A DNA stretch of 21,835 bases, taken from the NCBI GenBank assembly GCA_014238595.1, contig JABAAV010000006.1:10776-32610 (forward strand), in the 5' to 3' direction. This document shows, piece by piece, positions 7,797-16,707 of this stretch. The notes under the pieces were generated by a model. The model made no database searches and was not told the DNA's origin. It saw only the letters and a program-made list of their open reading frames with translations. The DNA comes from Myxococcales bacterium (GTDB lineage Bacteria > Myxococcota_A > Polyangia > Haliangiales > J016). The number at the start of each line of letters is the position of its first letter. The first letter of the stretch is position 1. The position numbers and the translations under genes were made by a program.

Positions 7797-8509
7797 GTTA
7801 ATAATCCTTCCTGATATTCCGCTAATTTCTTTTTTAATTTATCAATGGCTCTTGCATGAACACGACTCGACCATGATTTAGATAATCCTAATGCTATTCC
7901 TGCTTCTTGGATTGAAGCTCCCTCAAAATAGCACTTCATAATGAAATGTTGTTCTTTTTCAGGCAATGTTTTTACAGCTTTCATGATTTGGTCACGCAAT
8001 TGCAAGTAGGCTGCTTCTTTTTGAGGATTTCCACCTTTGTTATCAACAACTTGTTTACCCGCATCCCAATGTGCATCCAAAGATGTCACAAATACTGTAG
8101 CAACACTACGAATCGCTTCATAATACGTGCGCATAGCATCGGCTGTTTTATCCACACCCTGTTCTTTATTCACTTTATCCTTGGCACGTTCAGATCGATC
8201 AAGATTTTCTAAATAATCGGTCGCTTTTTGTGCCATCTGATGTTTGGCATATTCTGAGCGAGGAATATGTCCCATACTACGAAGACCATCATAAATAGAA
8301 CCACGGACACGATAGTAAGCAAAGGAACTAAACGCCACGCCTACTGATTCATCAAATCGATTAGCCGCTTCTAATAAACCCGTCATTCCAAATCCAACAA
8401 GATCATCATATTCAACATGTTGTGACATTGTTTTAAAAATTTTGCCTGCAATACCACGAACAAGCCCCATATGTTTTTCTACTAATGCTTGTTGTTTGCT
8501 ATCACTCAT
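7793..8509 (-). CDS. Alternative sigma-70 factor of the FliA/WhiG type
   Basis: A 238-aa RNA polymerase sigma factor. Region 2 spans about residues 10-85: LVEKHMGLVRGIA, then EYDDLVGFGMTGLLEAANRFD (core binding) and FSSFAYYRVRGSIYDGLR (-10 recognition), the pattern of FliA/WhiG/SigB-class factors. Region 4 is at about 178-230: TLPEKEQHFIMKCYFEGASIQEAGIALGLSKSWSSRVHARA, a helix-turn-helix for the -35. The middle (about 90-170) is divergent, with a lysine/glutamate-rich linker in place of a clear region 3. No anti-sigma gene is recognisable beside it; the coupled downstream lipoprotein is the only close partner. Regulon unknown; a flagellar role is not supported by any flagellar gene in the window. 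Confidence 0.88.
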   Translation of the reverse strand: MSDSKQQALVEKHMGLVRGIAGKIFKTMSQHVEYDDLVGFGMTGLLEAANRFDESVGVAFSSFAYYRVRGSIYDGLRSMGHIPRSEYAKHQMAQKATDYLENLDRSERAKDKVNKEQGVDKTADAMRTYYEAIRSVATVFVTSLDAHWDAGKQVVDNKGGNPQKEAAYLQLRDQIMKAVKTLPEKEQHFIMKCYFEGASIQEAGIALGLSKSWSSRVHARAIDKLKKKLAEYQEGLLT

Positions 8510-8569
8510 GAAAACTAATCATCTAATTACCACGAGACAAAGCACGGTAACAACATCTCTAATAAACAA

Positions 8570-8773
8570 TTAGTTATGTCGAAGTTCAGCTTGATACGCC
8601 AGCCATTGCCGTGTCACTTTTTCTTTAGCAAGACCAATCATTGGCTCTAAAGCTCTTAACTCTTCTTTGTCTCCGGAGGAAACAAAGAGATCAGGGGGAC
8701 ATAATACAAAAGCCAACGTATCCACTAAATCTTTTGGATCAGGTGTAATATTTGAAGAATAAAGGCAACTCAC
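8570..8773 (-). CDS. Small hypothetical protein (67 aa, GTG start)
   Basis: I do not recognise this ORF. It encodes 67 residues (ending in RQWLAYQAELRHN), soluble and amphipathic, with no signal peptide or membrane segment. It sits in a gap between the extensin-like gene and the sigma factor, in the same direction, 42 and 60 bp from its neighbours. The likely start is GTG; an AGGGG lies immediately upstream but very close, so the real start could be elsewhere. It fits the gap well and reads like a true protein in its second half, but it is short and unsupported by homology. Confidence 0.5.
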   Translation of the reverse strand: MSCLYSSNITPDPKDLVDTLAFVLCPPDLFVSSGDKEELRALEPMIGLAKEKVTRQWLAYQAELRHN

Positions 8774-8815
8774 CCCTATAAACTATCGCTGATTTTCAAT
8801 GAGGCAAGTTTTTTG

Positions 8816-9412
8816 TTATTTCAAACGATTTGGATCTACTTCCACATGAAAATGATGATAATGACCAGCATCATAATCTGGTGTTAATATAATTCTGAAC
8901 AATCCTGACGCATCCCACTGACAAAACATGCTTCGAAGTATTGCCCCGCCCTTAGTGAGTGGTTCACCGATGCAATTGTTCTTATTTCCTAGGCCTTGTT
9001 CATAGTGATCAGAAACACGAAAAATTTTCCCTTCATGTTCAACGCCTACAATATCAATGGCTAACCCAAAGGAATGTCTCGAATATTTCTTAGTTCCTCG
9101 AATCTTGCGTATGTCATAGGCTGAGCTCCAAATCACTTTAGTGATCCCCATTGAACGAAGTAACGGTGATAAACGCGACAATGCATAGGCCAATGGACAA
9201 TCGATGATTAAGTCTTGTTGCGTTTGTGATTGATACAAAACATCACCAATTTCACCAGAAATTTTCACACCTTCATCAATGTGTTTTTTATCAACTCTTT
9301 GAAATGAAACATCATTTCGTTTTAATTCACGCAAACATCGATTATTAGCCAATGCCACTGAAGAAAAACAAAACCCAACAAGTAATGATCCAATCAATAT
9401 TTTTATAGTCAT
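8816..9412 (-). CDS. Exported extensin-like protein (M15-type peptidase fold)
   Basis: A 198-aa secreted protein with signal peptide (MTIKILIGSLLVGFCFSSVALA, likely cut after residue 22). The rest matches the extensin-like C-terminal domain family, which has a D-Ala-D-Ala-peptidase (M15) zinc fold: CPLAYALSRLSP, then HSFGLAID at 113-120 and HHFHVEVD at 186-193 supply the zinc-site His/Asp pattern. Several cysteines (C26, C72, C147, C164) could form periplasmic disulfides. Probably acts on or near peptidoglycan; activity is inferred only from the fold. Its ATG overlaps the stop of the rhomboid gene as ATGA, so the two are coupled. Confidence 0.82.
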   Translation of the reverse strand: MTIKILIGSLLVGFCFSSVALANNRCLRELKRNDVSFQRVDKKHIDEGVKISGEIGDVLYQSQTQQDLIIDCPLAYALSRLSPLLRSMGITKVIWSSAYDIRKIRGTKKYSRHSFGLAIDIVGVEHEGKIFRVSDHYEQGLGNKNNCIGEPLTKGGAILRSMFCQWDASGLFRIILTPDYDAGHYHHFHVEVDPNRLK

Positions 9413-11112
9413 GGTCCTATCGATCCTAGCGCATACAATAGCGATAAAACAAAACTAACGGCAAAAATAATGCTTAACAATCCAGTACTTTGATGTTTTC
9501 CCAAAAAACTTCTCGGTGATAACCACAATGTCATCATGATGCCTCCAACCATACCACCGACATGGGCATGCTGATCAATTAAAGGCATAAACAATCCTAG
9601 TGACATATTCACGATTGATAAGAACAGTAATATTCGAAACAAAGATGCACCTTGTTTCGTTTTGTATATTTGTCTAAACAGCCCTAACTCTATTAAACAA
9701 GCCCCGAGTATTCCTAAAACAGCACCTGATGATCCAATGGAATTAGGAACATTTGTCAACATATATCCTGCGAGTGAACCAAACAATCCCGCGGTCATAT
9801 ACACAACAAAAAATCGCACGGATCCCAAGGATGTCTCAACCAATTTCCCTAACACCCAAAGGCCATACATATTGAAAAATAAATGAGTCAAGCCATCATG
9901 GATAAACATCGAAGATAACAATCGCCACCATTGACCACTGTCTATCCCTGTTTGATAACGCCCGCCCGCCATAATGATTGATTCTTGGTCAATACCTAAA
10001 TAACTAACCAGTGCAATTAAAACATTGATCACAATCAACGTTTTAGTCACGATGCCTGCATGATTGGCTTGAAGACGCCAAGGGATTTTGTGTTGTTGAT
10101 TGTTTTGACCTTCAATAATTTCTTGACACAGTTTATCGGCCAGCAGTATTGACGCATCATCAGGTCTGTTGAGTTGTACTGTGTCTAGTACAGCAAGACG
10201 CTCTTTAACAGCCTGACAGACGAAAGAATCTTTCCGTGAATTCTTGATAGCATTCGTAAACAAACGTGCTGCTTCTTCTTTATTGTCTTGATGCGTATGG
10301 GCTACTGCCAACCAAAAATCCGACATTGATTTAGATAAGAAAGACCCTAAGAGGCTTGATGGTCGAATCAAAATAGAGACCGCATCGGTACGTCCCATAA
10401 ATGACAGAAAAATGAGTCGTGCCCGATCTCGCATAATGATTGCTGGCACCTCTTTTGACCGCAAATCTTCTTCGATACGATTCATTAAAGTAATTGCTTT
10501 TGTATAATGACCCATTTCACAATAAGAACGAAACACTTCTACTAACAAATCTATAGATACTGGAGTATCAATATCTTCTAATTCTTCTTCGTAGACAACA
10601 ATGGCTTGCTCCCATCGACGTGCATATAAATACAATGCTAAGACTCTTTCACTAACAAAAACTTTTCCTTTTGATTGACTCAGTTTCGTTGTGTGTTTTC
10701 TCAACGTCTCTACAAGTTCATCAACACGATCTTCACGAACAGTAATCATCGTGTTTAACACTTCGCGCTCCTGCTTTGCCCCCATACCTGGTTGCAGAAC
10801 ATCACAAATACTTAAAAAGCTTTTTGCCAAATGAATCCATCCTCGATGGTAGGTATAGACAGACAAATTACGCAATAATGCAGGAACTGGAATCAAAAAA
10901 ATTGCAGCGCCAATCGCTACAATACTAAGTACATTTGATAATTCCATGTTGGACTGAGATTGACGGAGTATAAAGGCCATAATTGCCAAAAAACAATCAA
11001 CCAAGAGCATCAAAAAAAACGGGCACTTAAAAATATGCCGACGCCGTGAAAGATTCAGACACAAGTAAAGTGTTGTCACAATCACTACTAACAATATTAA
11101 TTCAGTACCCAT
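9409..11112 (-). CDS. Rhomboid intramembrane serine protease with long N-terminal TPR-like region
   Basis: A 567-aa membrane protein. Residues about 4-80 hold three hydrophobic segments; 90-320 are soluble helices of TPR character (for example YLYARRWEQAIVVYEEELED and ARLFTNAIKNS); 352-567 are a rhomboid domain. The rhomboid part has the WWRLLSSMFIHDGLTHLFFNM motif (395-415), the serine nucleophile in GSSG (S462) and the partner histidine in QHAHVGG (H517), so it should be active. Normal bacterial rhomboids are 200-300 aa; the extra half could recruit substrate or sit at a complex. It overlaps the exported extensin-like gene by 4 bp and follows accA after 73 bp. Confidence 0.9.
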   Translation of the reverse strand: MGTELILLVVIVTTLYLCLNLSRRRHIFKCPFFLMLLVDCFLAIMAFILRQSQSNMELSNVLSIVAIGAAIFLIPVPALLRNLSVYTYHRGWIHLAKSFLSICDVLQPGMGAKQEREVLNTMITVREDRVDELVETLRKHTTKLSQSKGKVFVSERVLALYLYARRWEQAIVVYEEELEDIDTPVSIDLLVEVFRSYCEMGHYTKAITLMNRIEEDLRSKEVPAIIMRDRARLIFLSFMGRTDAVSILIRPSSLLGSFLSKSMSDFWLAVAHTHQDNKEEAARLFTNAIKNSRKDSFVCQAVKERLAVLDTVQLNRPDDASILLADKLCQEIIEGQNNQQHKIPWRLQANHAGIVTKTLIVINVLIALVSYLGIDQESIIMAGGRYQTGIDSGQWWRLLSSMFIHDGLTHLFFNMYGLWVLGKLVETSLGSVRFFVVYMTAGLFGSLAGYMLTNVPNSIGSSGAVLGILGACLIELGLFRQIYKTKQGASLFRILLFLSIVNMSLGLFMPLIDQHAHVGGMVGGIMMTLWLSPRSFLGKHQSTGLLSIIFAVSFVLSLLYALGSIGP

Positions 11113-11185
11113 GATTTACCACGCGTGCAATCAATATCAAGGTATTGAAATTATGGATCATCGACAACACACCCATAACAACAGG

Positions 11186-12142
11186 TCATGCACCAATAGA
11201 ACGAAACTTTTTATAACGATCAGCAATAATCTCTTCAGAACTCATGGTGAGTAGTTCTCGTAAATGCCGCGAGAGAACTTTACGTAAATTAGATGCTGTT
11301 TGTTTAGGATCACGATGGGCACCGCAGGGTGCTTCAGGAACAATTTCATCGCAAATACCCATCTTCAAAAGATCTGGTGCTGTCAATTTGAGTTGTTTTG
11401 CCGCTTCCGAAGCTTTAGTAGTATCTCGCCATAAAATAGATGCACAACCTTCAGGAGAAATGACTGAATAGACTGAATATTCTAACATCAACACACGATT
11501 TGCAGCACCAATCGCAAGCGCACCACCACTACCACCTTCTCCAATAACTGTTGCGATTAAAGGACTTTGTATTCCTGCCATGACTTGAAGACAATGAGCA
11601 ATGGCTTCAGATTGTCCTCGTTCTTCAGCACCAATACCTGGATAAGCCCCTGGAGTATCAATAAATGATAAAATAGGACGACGGAATCGCGATGCCAATT
11701 CCATAAATCTTGCTGCCTTACGATAGCCTTCAGGTTGTGGCATACCAAAATTACGTTTCACATTTTCTTTGGTGCCACGTCCTTTTTGATGTCCAACAAC
11801 CAATACTTCTTGTTTATCAAAGACAGCCATTCCAACAACCATGGCTGGGTCATCCATGAATAATCGATCACCATGAAGCTCTACAAAATCATCCATTAAA
11901 AAATCAACGTAATCTAAAAAATAAGGACGGTTAAGATGTCGTGATAGTTTAACTTTATCAATGGGTTCTAAATCCAGAAAAACTTCTTTACGTAGTTTTT
12001 CAGCTTTACCTTCTAGGGTACGAATCTCAGTAGATAAATCCACATCATCAGATGAAATGCCTTGCAACTCATCAAGTTTATTTTCTAATTCAACAATACG
12101 CTCTTCAAAAGGAAGAACATATTTGTTTTTTTTTGCACTCAT
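11186..12142 (-). CDS. accA: Acetyl-CoA carboxylase carboxyltransferase subunit alpha
   Basis: Alpha subunit of the carboxyltransferase that makes malonyl-CoA with AccD, the first committed step of fatty-acid synthesis. The 318-aa product has the N-terminal helical region (FEERIVELENKLDELQ), then FFMDDFVELHGDRLF-like DDFVELHGDRLFMDDPA, the GHQKGRGTKENVKRNFGMPQ motif, the oxyanion block GEGGSGGALAIG and ISPEGCASILWRD. Length is normal (about 315-320). It lies 46 bp downstream of miaA and is probably part of the same long minus-strand unit; accD is not in the window. Confidence 0.97.
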   Translation of the reverse strand: MSAKKNKYVLPFEERIVELENKLDELQGISSDDVDLSTEIRTLEGKAEKLRKEVFLDLEPIDKVKLSRHLNRPYFLDYVDFLMDDFVELHGDRLFMDDPAMVVGMAVFDKQEVLVVGHQKGRGTKENVKRNFGMPQPEGYRKAARFMELASRFRRPILSFIDTPGAYPGIGAEERGQSEAIAHCLQVMAGIQSPLIATVIGEGGSGGALAIGAANRVLMLEYSVYSVISPEGCASILWRDTTKASEAAKQLKLTAPDLLKMGICDEIVPEAPCGAHRDPKQTASNLRKVLSRHLRELLTMSSEEIIADRYKKFRSIGA

Positions 12143-12188
12143 CGAAGAGATATCCGTCGTTTGTTGTTCATGATTATTGTTAACGTTA

Positions 12189-13106
12189 CTATGAAATTAT
12201 CATAGGTATTTCTTTTTGCGAATTGTACCACATTACATATTTTTTCGGCCGATACCAGCTAAGCTGCCTTCTAGCATATCTGCGAGAATTGCGCATAATA
12301 AGACGTATCATATCATCTTTAGATAACATGCCGTCTAGATAGCGGTGAATTTCTCTGTATCCTATAGCCTGTTGAGAATGTAATTCTGCACCATAACCAT
12401 TCTCTCTAAGCGTCTTGACCTCTTCTATCCAACCATGAGCTAACATTTGAGACACCCTAGCCGTGATCTGTTTATATAAAAGATCACGCTCTGGAGCAAT
12501 GCCAATCAATTGAGCCTGATAACGATGCCCTTGTTGTTTGTGCCTACGATGATGTTCACTCAAGGGAACCCCTGTTAATTCATAAACTTCCAATGCACGA
12601 ATAATGCGCCTCAAATCATTAGAATTTATTTTATTGGCGGATATCGTATCGATTTGACTGAGTTTATCATGCAATGCGGCAACACCATAAATCATTGCCC
12701 ATTGTGAAAACTCGTGACGCAAGGCCATGTCGGCAGAGGGTCCTTCAAACAAACCAAATAACAATGCATCAACATAAAGACCTGTGCCACCAGTGATAAT
12801 GACAGGGTTGTTTTGGGAGGCGGCATTCGCAATGGCGTCATCAGCACGATTGACAAATTCAGCCGCTGTCATTTCTTCATCAGGATCCATAATATCGATA
12901 AGATGATGGGGGATTTTTTTTGTGATGTCTTTAGAAACTTTGCCTGTACCAATATCCATACCGCGATAAACCTGACAAGAATCGGCTGAAACAACTTCTC
13001 CTGAAAAATGGTCTGCCCATCGTAATGCAAATTCTGTTTTCCCTGAGCTTGTAGGTCCTATAATGACCGTCACGGAAGGCAATGCATGTGGCGATTGAGA
13101 TAACAT
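12189..13106 (-). CDS. miaA: tRNA dimethylallyltransferase
   Basis: Transfers an isopentenyl group to A37 of tRNAs reading UNN codons. The 305-aa product has the P-loop GPTSSGKT (residues 17-24), the DSCQVYRGMDIGTGK substrate block (from D42), IITGGTGLYVDALL and the C-terminal tRNA-binding region ending RNSRRYARRQLSWYR. Length is typical. It follows mutL after 9 bp; mutL-miaA adjacency is widespread in bacteria. Confidence 0.97.
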   Translation of the reverse strand: MLSQSPHALPSVTVIIGPTSSGKTEFALRWADHFSGEVVSADSCQVYRGMDIGTGKVSKDITKKIPHHLIDIMDPDEEMTAAEFVNRADDAIANAASQNNPVIITGGTGLYVDALLFGLFEGPSADMALRHEFSQWAMIYGVAALHDKLSQIDTISANKINSNDLRRIIRALEVYELTGVPLSEHHRRHKQQGHRYQAQLIGIAPERDLLYKQITARVSQMLAHGWIEEVKTLRENGYGAELHSQQAIGYREIHRYLDGMLSKDDMIRLIMRNSRRYARRQLSWYRPKKYVMWYNSQKEIPMIIS

Positions 13107-13115
13107 GCTTGTCCT

Positions 13116-14912
13116 TTAGAAAAATCGCGTATAAATCTCTTCGTGACTGATTAAAGACATCAATGGTTTTCCATCCATCCGTTCATCAAACAACGATTCA
13201 ATATCTTCAGGAAGAGCAGAGTCATCAAGATTATCACAACTATACGTAACGATCGTTTCACACAACACATCAACATCGGCAGGTTGTTTCAATACCATGC
13301 GACACAATTGTTCAATATTTGTCGATGCTGCAATACTAGGAACTTCATTAATCATATATTCATTGTCCGATACCAATGTAAACACAATACCAACAGCATT
13401 TAACATCTCTTTCAAAACTGCTGCATTGTCTATTTCTTCTTGAGACAATGTCATATGCAAAGGAAAAAGTAATTGTTGCCTAATGACACGCTTATCAAGC
13501 CATTCTTTTTTCAACTGTCGCTTCATCATATGACTCGTTACGGCCTTTTGATCGACAAGAACAAGCCCTTGGTCACACTGATAAACCGCATAGGCATTGG
13601 CAAGGGTGGCCAGATACATCATGGATGAAATCTGCGTTAATTTTTTTGACTGGTTTGACTGATTTGATTGAACAGAACTGATCGAATGTGATCGATCACT
13701 CGTCGTTTTGCTTGATCTAGACGCTTCATCGGTATTGACAGAATACTGTTGCCTGTCTTCACGTAACGTTTCTGTTTTATTGTCACGCGGCTCTGTCACA
13801 CGAGACACTGATCGCATTGAATTTGTCGGGTTGTATTGAGGTGCAAACAACTCTGTGTGACCAACCGATGGCTTGCGATAAATATCACTATCATTGATCC
13901 ATGACGTTTGTGCCAATGCCCGACTGATTGTATGACGAACGGCCGCATGAACAGATCGACTCTGTGTAAATCGAACTTCACTTTTTTGAGGATGTACGTT
14001 GATATCAACGTCTTGTGGTGGCACCTCAATAAAAACAATCGCAGTGGGGTAACGTCCTTGAGGAATCAATTCGCCATACCCCATCAAAACAGCATGAAGC
14101 AAATCTTTGTCGCGCACGGGACGATTGCTCACAAAAAGCTGTATGCCTCGCGATGTACTTTGCGCCATTTTAGGTGACGCGACATAAACCTGTACCGACA
14201 CATCTGATTCTGTAGCTTCATAGGCATAAAGTTGCTCATCAAATTTCATGCCAAGAAGTGCAATCACACGATCCATACGATGTTGATGTGGTGGCATATG
14301 AAGCAATGTTCGCTTAGCGCTGCGCAAACAAAACCCGACATCAATATGTGCCATAGCAAGGCGTGATACAATCGTATTAATTTGTGTTGCTTCAGTTGTT
14401 TTATTTTTTAAAAACTTACGCCGAACAGGCACATTCGCAAACAAATCTAAAACCTCAATGGTAGTGCCTTTCGCAGCAGCAAAATCGTTGCATGACACCA
14501 ACGTACCACCATCAACTTTCAACTGACATGCCGAAGGAGAATCTGCTGTTCTTGTCGTAATCGTCAATGATGATACAGAAGCAATAGAAGGCAACGCTTC
14601 CCCACGAAACCCCATGGTGGAAATACCAAACAATTCTTCGGCCATGACAAGTTTGGATGTGGCATGACGTTTTAATGCGAGCATGGCTTGAGATTGTGTC
14701 ATTCCAATACCGTCATCAAGAACACGGATTGTTTTCTTACCACCATCTTCAATATCAATATCAATCCGAGTTGCACCTGCATCTAATGCATTCTCAACCA
14801 ATTCTTTGACTACAGATGCTGGACGCTCAACAACTTCACCAGCTGCAATTTGATCAATAACATGATCACTAAGCACTGTGATCGGACGAGGTTGTTGAGG
14901 CAACTCACTCAT
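13116..14912 (-). CDS. mutL: DNA mismatch repair protein MutL
   Basis: GHKL ATPase that links mismatch recognition by MutS to strand incision. N-terminal motifs are intact: ELVENALDAGA (39-47), DDGIGM (66-71), TMGFRGEALPSIASV (99-113), and DVDINVHPQKSEVRF near 300. A Ser/Asn/Lys-rich linker (about 365-430) leads to the C-terminal dimerisation domain (433-598). In that domain the usual DQHAAHER-type metal-binding motif reads DQKAVTSH (454-461) and the CPHGRP motif reads RMDGKP, so the intrinsic endonuclease site looks lost. Its ATG overlaps the preceding lipoprotein stop by 8 bp. Length is within the family range. Confidence 0.95.
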   Translation of the reverse strand: MSELPQQPRPITVLSDHVIDQIAAGEVVERPASVVKELVENALDAGATRIDIDIEDGGKKTIRVLDDGIGMTQSQAMLALKRHATSKLVMAEELFGISTMGFRGEALPSIASVSSLTITTRTADSPSACQLKVDGGTLVSCNDFAAAKGTTIEVLDLFANVPVRRKFLKNKTTEATQINTIVSRLAMAHIDVGFCLRSAKRTLLHMPPHQHRMDRVIALLGMKFDEQLYAYEATESDVSVQVYVASPKMAQSTSRGIQLFVSNRPVRDKDLLHAVLMGYGELIPQGRYPTAIVFIEVPPQDVDINVHPQKSEVRFTQSRSVHAAVRHTISRALAQTSWINDSDIYRKPSVGHTELFAPQYNPTNSMRSVSRVTEPRDNKTETLREDRQQYSVNTDEASRSSKTTSDRSHSISSVQSNQSNQSKKLTQISSMMYLATLANAYAVYQCDQGLVLVDQKAVTSHMMKRQLKKEWLDKRVIRQQLLFPLHMTLSQEEIDNAAVLKEMLNAVGIVFTLVSDNEYMINEVPSIAASTNIEQLCRMVLKQPADVDVLCETIVTYSCDNLDDSALPEDIESLFDERMDGKPLMSLISHEEIYTRFF

Positions 14913-15429
14913 AATTTTTCCTTATATGATCTGATGAACATATCATTTGATCAGAGTCATGATGACGACATAAAAGCACACCAAGCACATGATATCCGCC
15001 ATCATAAAATCGATATTCTTCAAGAAAAAACCGATCAGACTGAGACAAATCCCAATAGGTACGAAGATCAGAAAATCCATCATCACCGTCTGTGTCTAAA
15101 CGTTCCAAAACAGTACCTCGTATTGTTCCAATATATCGCAAACAATTTTTGTCTTCAGAAAACATATTCCAATAACAATTGTCATTATCGGTACACAGTT
15201 CACGATCAACGGTCACGACTTCTTTAACGTTGTCACCATTTAAATCACGATCATGTCGTTCCAATTTTGCTTGCGAGCCTATGATACCTGTACGATTGAC
15301 TTCACCACATTGACCGATCGTTCCTTCAATTATCTGAAAGGCATGTTCTTGTTTTGTGCTTCCCAAAAACCAACACCCTGCAAATGGCAGACAACACACA
15401 ATGATGAATAATCGATGCAACAGGCTCAT
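14905..15429 (-). CDS. Lipoprotein with aspartate-rich calcium-type loops
   Basis: A 174-aa predicted lipoprotein: signal region RLFIIVCCLPFAGC with lipidation at C19. The mature part has two Asp/Asn loops of the type seen in dockerin, FG-GAP or EF-hand calcium sites: D60-R-D62-L-N64-G-D66 and D112-T-D114-G-D116, each followed by a strand, plus six or so cysteines (for example C41, C79, C85, C96) that could form disulfides. Binding calcium is an inference. Function unknown. Its ATG overlaps the pgi stop by 4 bp and its stop overlaps mutL, so it is locked into a housekeeping operon. Confidence 0.78.
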   Translation of the reverse strand: MSLLHRLFIIVCCLPFAGCWFLGSTKQEHAFQIIEGTIGQCGEVNRTGIIGSQAKLERHDRDLNGDNVKEVVTVDRELCTDNDNCYWNMFSEDKNCLRYIGTIRGTVLERLDTDGDDGFSDLRTYWDLSQSDRFFLEEYRFYDGGYHVLGVLLCRHHDSDQMICSSDHIRKNYE

Positions 15430-16691
15430 CGTTGTTGTAAGTTTTGATGAATAATCATTTTCATGTTTTCAACAGATGGTTGTTTATAAGTCTCAACACC
15501 GTAAAGAGCGCCTGAAAGCGCAGTCACAACTTGCCAAAACATCAACAATTGTCCCAAAGAATATTCGTTGACATCTGTCAAGGTAAGTCGTCCATAGGGA
15601 CAATCATGTGTTTCAAATGCTTTCATCACACTGTGCATTTCAATAGTCATCAATGTCCCTAATGACAAACCTTCTAACATGGCAAGCCGTTCATCATTGT
15701 CCATAGATATCGAAGGAATCATCATGTCATCTATCTGATTTTCGACATCAAGAATAAACACAATTTTATCCTTAGGTCCCTCTAAATAAAGCTGCACTTG
15801 AGAATGTTGATCAGTCACACCACGTGCCACAACAGGCGTTGTACCCACATGATGATGTTGTTTATCTTGTTTGCCTAAACTTTCTGCCCAAAGCTGACAA
15901 AACCAATGTCCAAACGGGATCAATCTGTCGGCATAAGGCATCATCACAAGAATGGATCGACCATGCTCTTTATCAAAGGCATATAATGTTCCCGCCATAT
16001 TCAGCGCATGATTGACAGTCATATCATCAACACCAACAGACTCATCAAGCACCGATCGTGCCCCTTCATACAACCTATTGATATCAATACCCACAAATGC
16101 CGCAGGTACCAATCCCAAAGGAGAGAGCACCGAAAAGCGACCCACAATTGAAGGCGATACAGACAATACAGGGATATCCCATTGTTGTGCGATGTTCATC
16201 AAGGTACCACCGGCCGATGTCGTCATCACAACATGGCTTGCTACCTTGTCTTTGCCCAGCTGGTTCACAATCGCATCAATCACAATCATCGTTTGAGCCA
16301 GTGTTTCAAGAGTGTTGCCTGATTTACTCACGATATTCCATAGTGTTTTATTCATATCGATTTGATTGAGTATTGTCGTCAATGAAACAGGATCGATATT
16401 ATCGACAAACAAAAGCCGACGTGAAGGATATTTCTGCCCCAATGCCGCATACAACGCTTGAGCGCCCAGACTTGATCCACCAATGCCAAGTACGACCATG
16501 GTATCCATTGATTCCTCAATAGATCCTGTCCAATCATCAATCATTGAGCTTTTTTCATGGACGGAATGGACAAAGGCAATCTGCTTCTGTTCACAAGCTT
16601 GTGCAAATTGCTTAGCCACACCCTGTTGTTCTATGGCTTGACGGGACGATTCAGTGAGGTTGAGCAGATGTAATCCCAGTTTAATATCCAT
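15426..16691 (-). CDS. pgi: Glucose-6-phosphate isomerase
   Basis: Interconverts glucose-6-phosphate and fructose-6-phosphate. The 421-aa product is of the short bacterial type. Sugar-phosphate motifs are GIGGSSLGAQAL (from residue 69) and SKSGNTLETL (from 122); SPLGLVPAAFVGI follows, and the C-terminus ends ALYGVETYKQPSVENMK, the usual QPGVE-type signature slightly altered. The start is taken as the ATG at 16691; an in-frame GTG at 16697 adds two residues. It begins the long minus-strand run and is divergent from the acyl-CoA synthetase gene across a 139-bp region rich in inverted repeats. Confidence 0.95.
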   Translation of the reverse strand: MDIKLGLHLLNLTESSRQAIEQQGVAKQFAQACEQKQIAFVHSVHEKSSMIDDWTGSIEESMDTMVVLGIGGSSLGAQALYAALGQKYPSRRLLFVDNIDPVSLTTILNQIDMNKTLWNIVSKSGNTLETLAQTMIVIDAIVNQLGKDKVASHVVMTTSAGGTLMNIAQQWDIPVLSVSPSIVGRFSVLSPLGLVPAAFVGIDINRLYEGARSVLDESVGVDDMTVNHALNMAGTLYAFDKEHGRSILVMMPYADRLIPFGHWFCQLWAESLGKQDKQHHHVGTTPVVARGVTDQHSQVQLYLEGPKDKIVFILDVENQIDDMMIPSISMDNDERLAMLEGLSLGTLMTIEMHSVMKAFETHDCPYGRLTLTDVNEYSLGQLLMFWQVVTALSGALYGVETYKQPSVENMKMIIHQNLQQR

Positions 16692-16707
16692 AGTCACAAC
16701 ACGTTAC

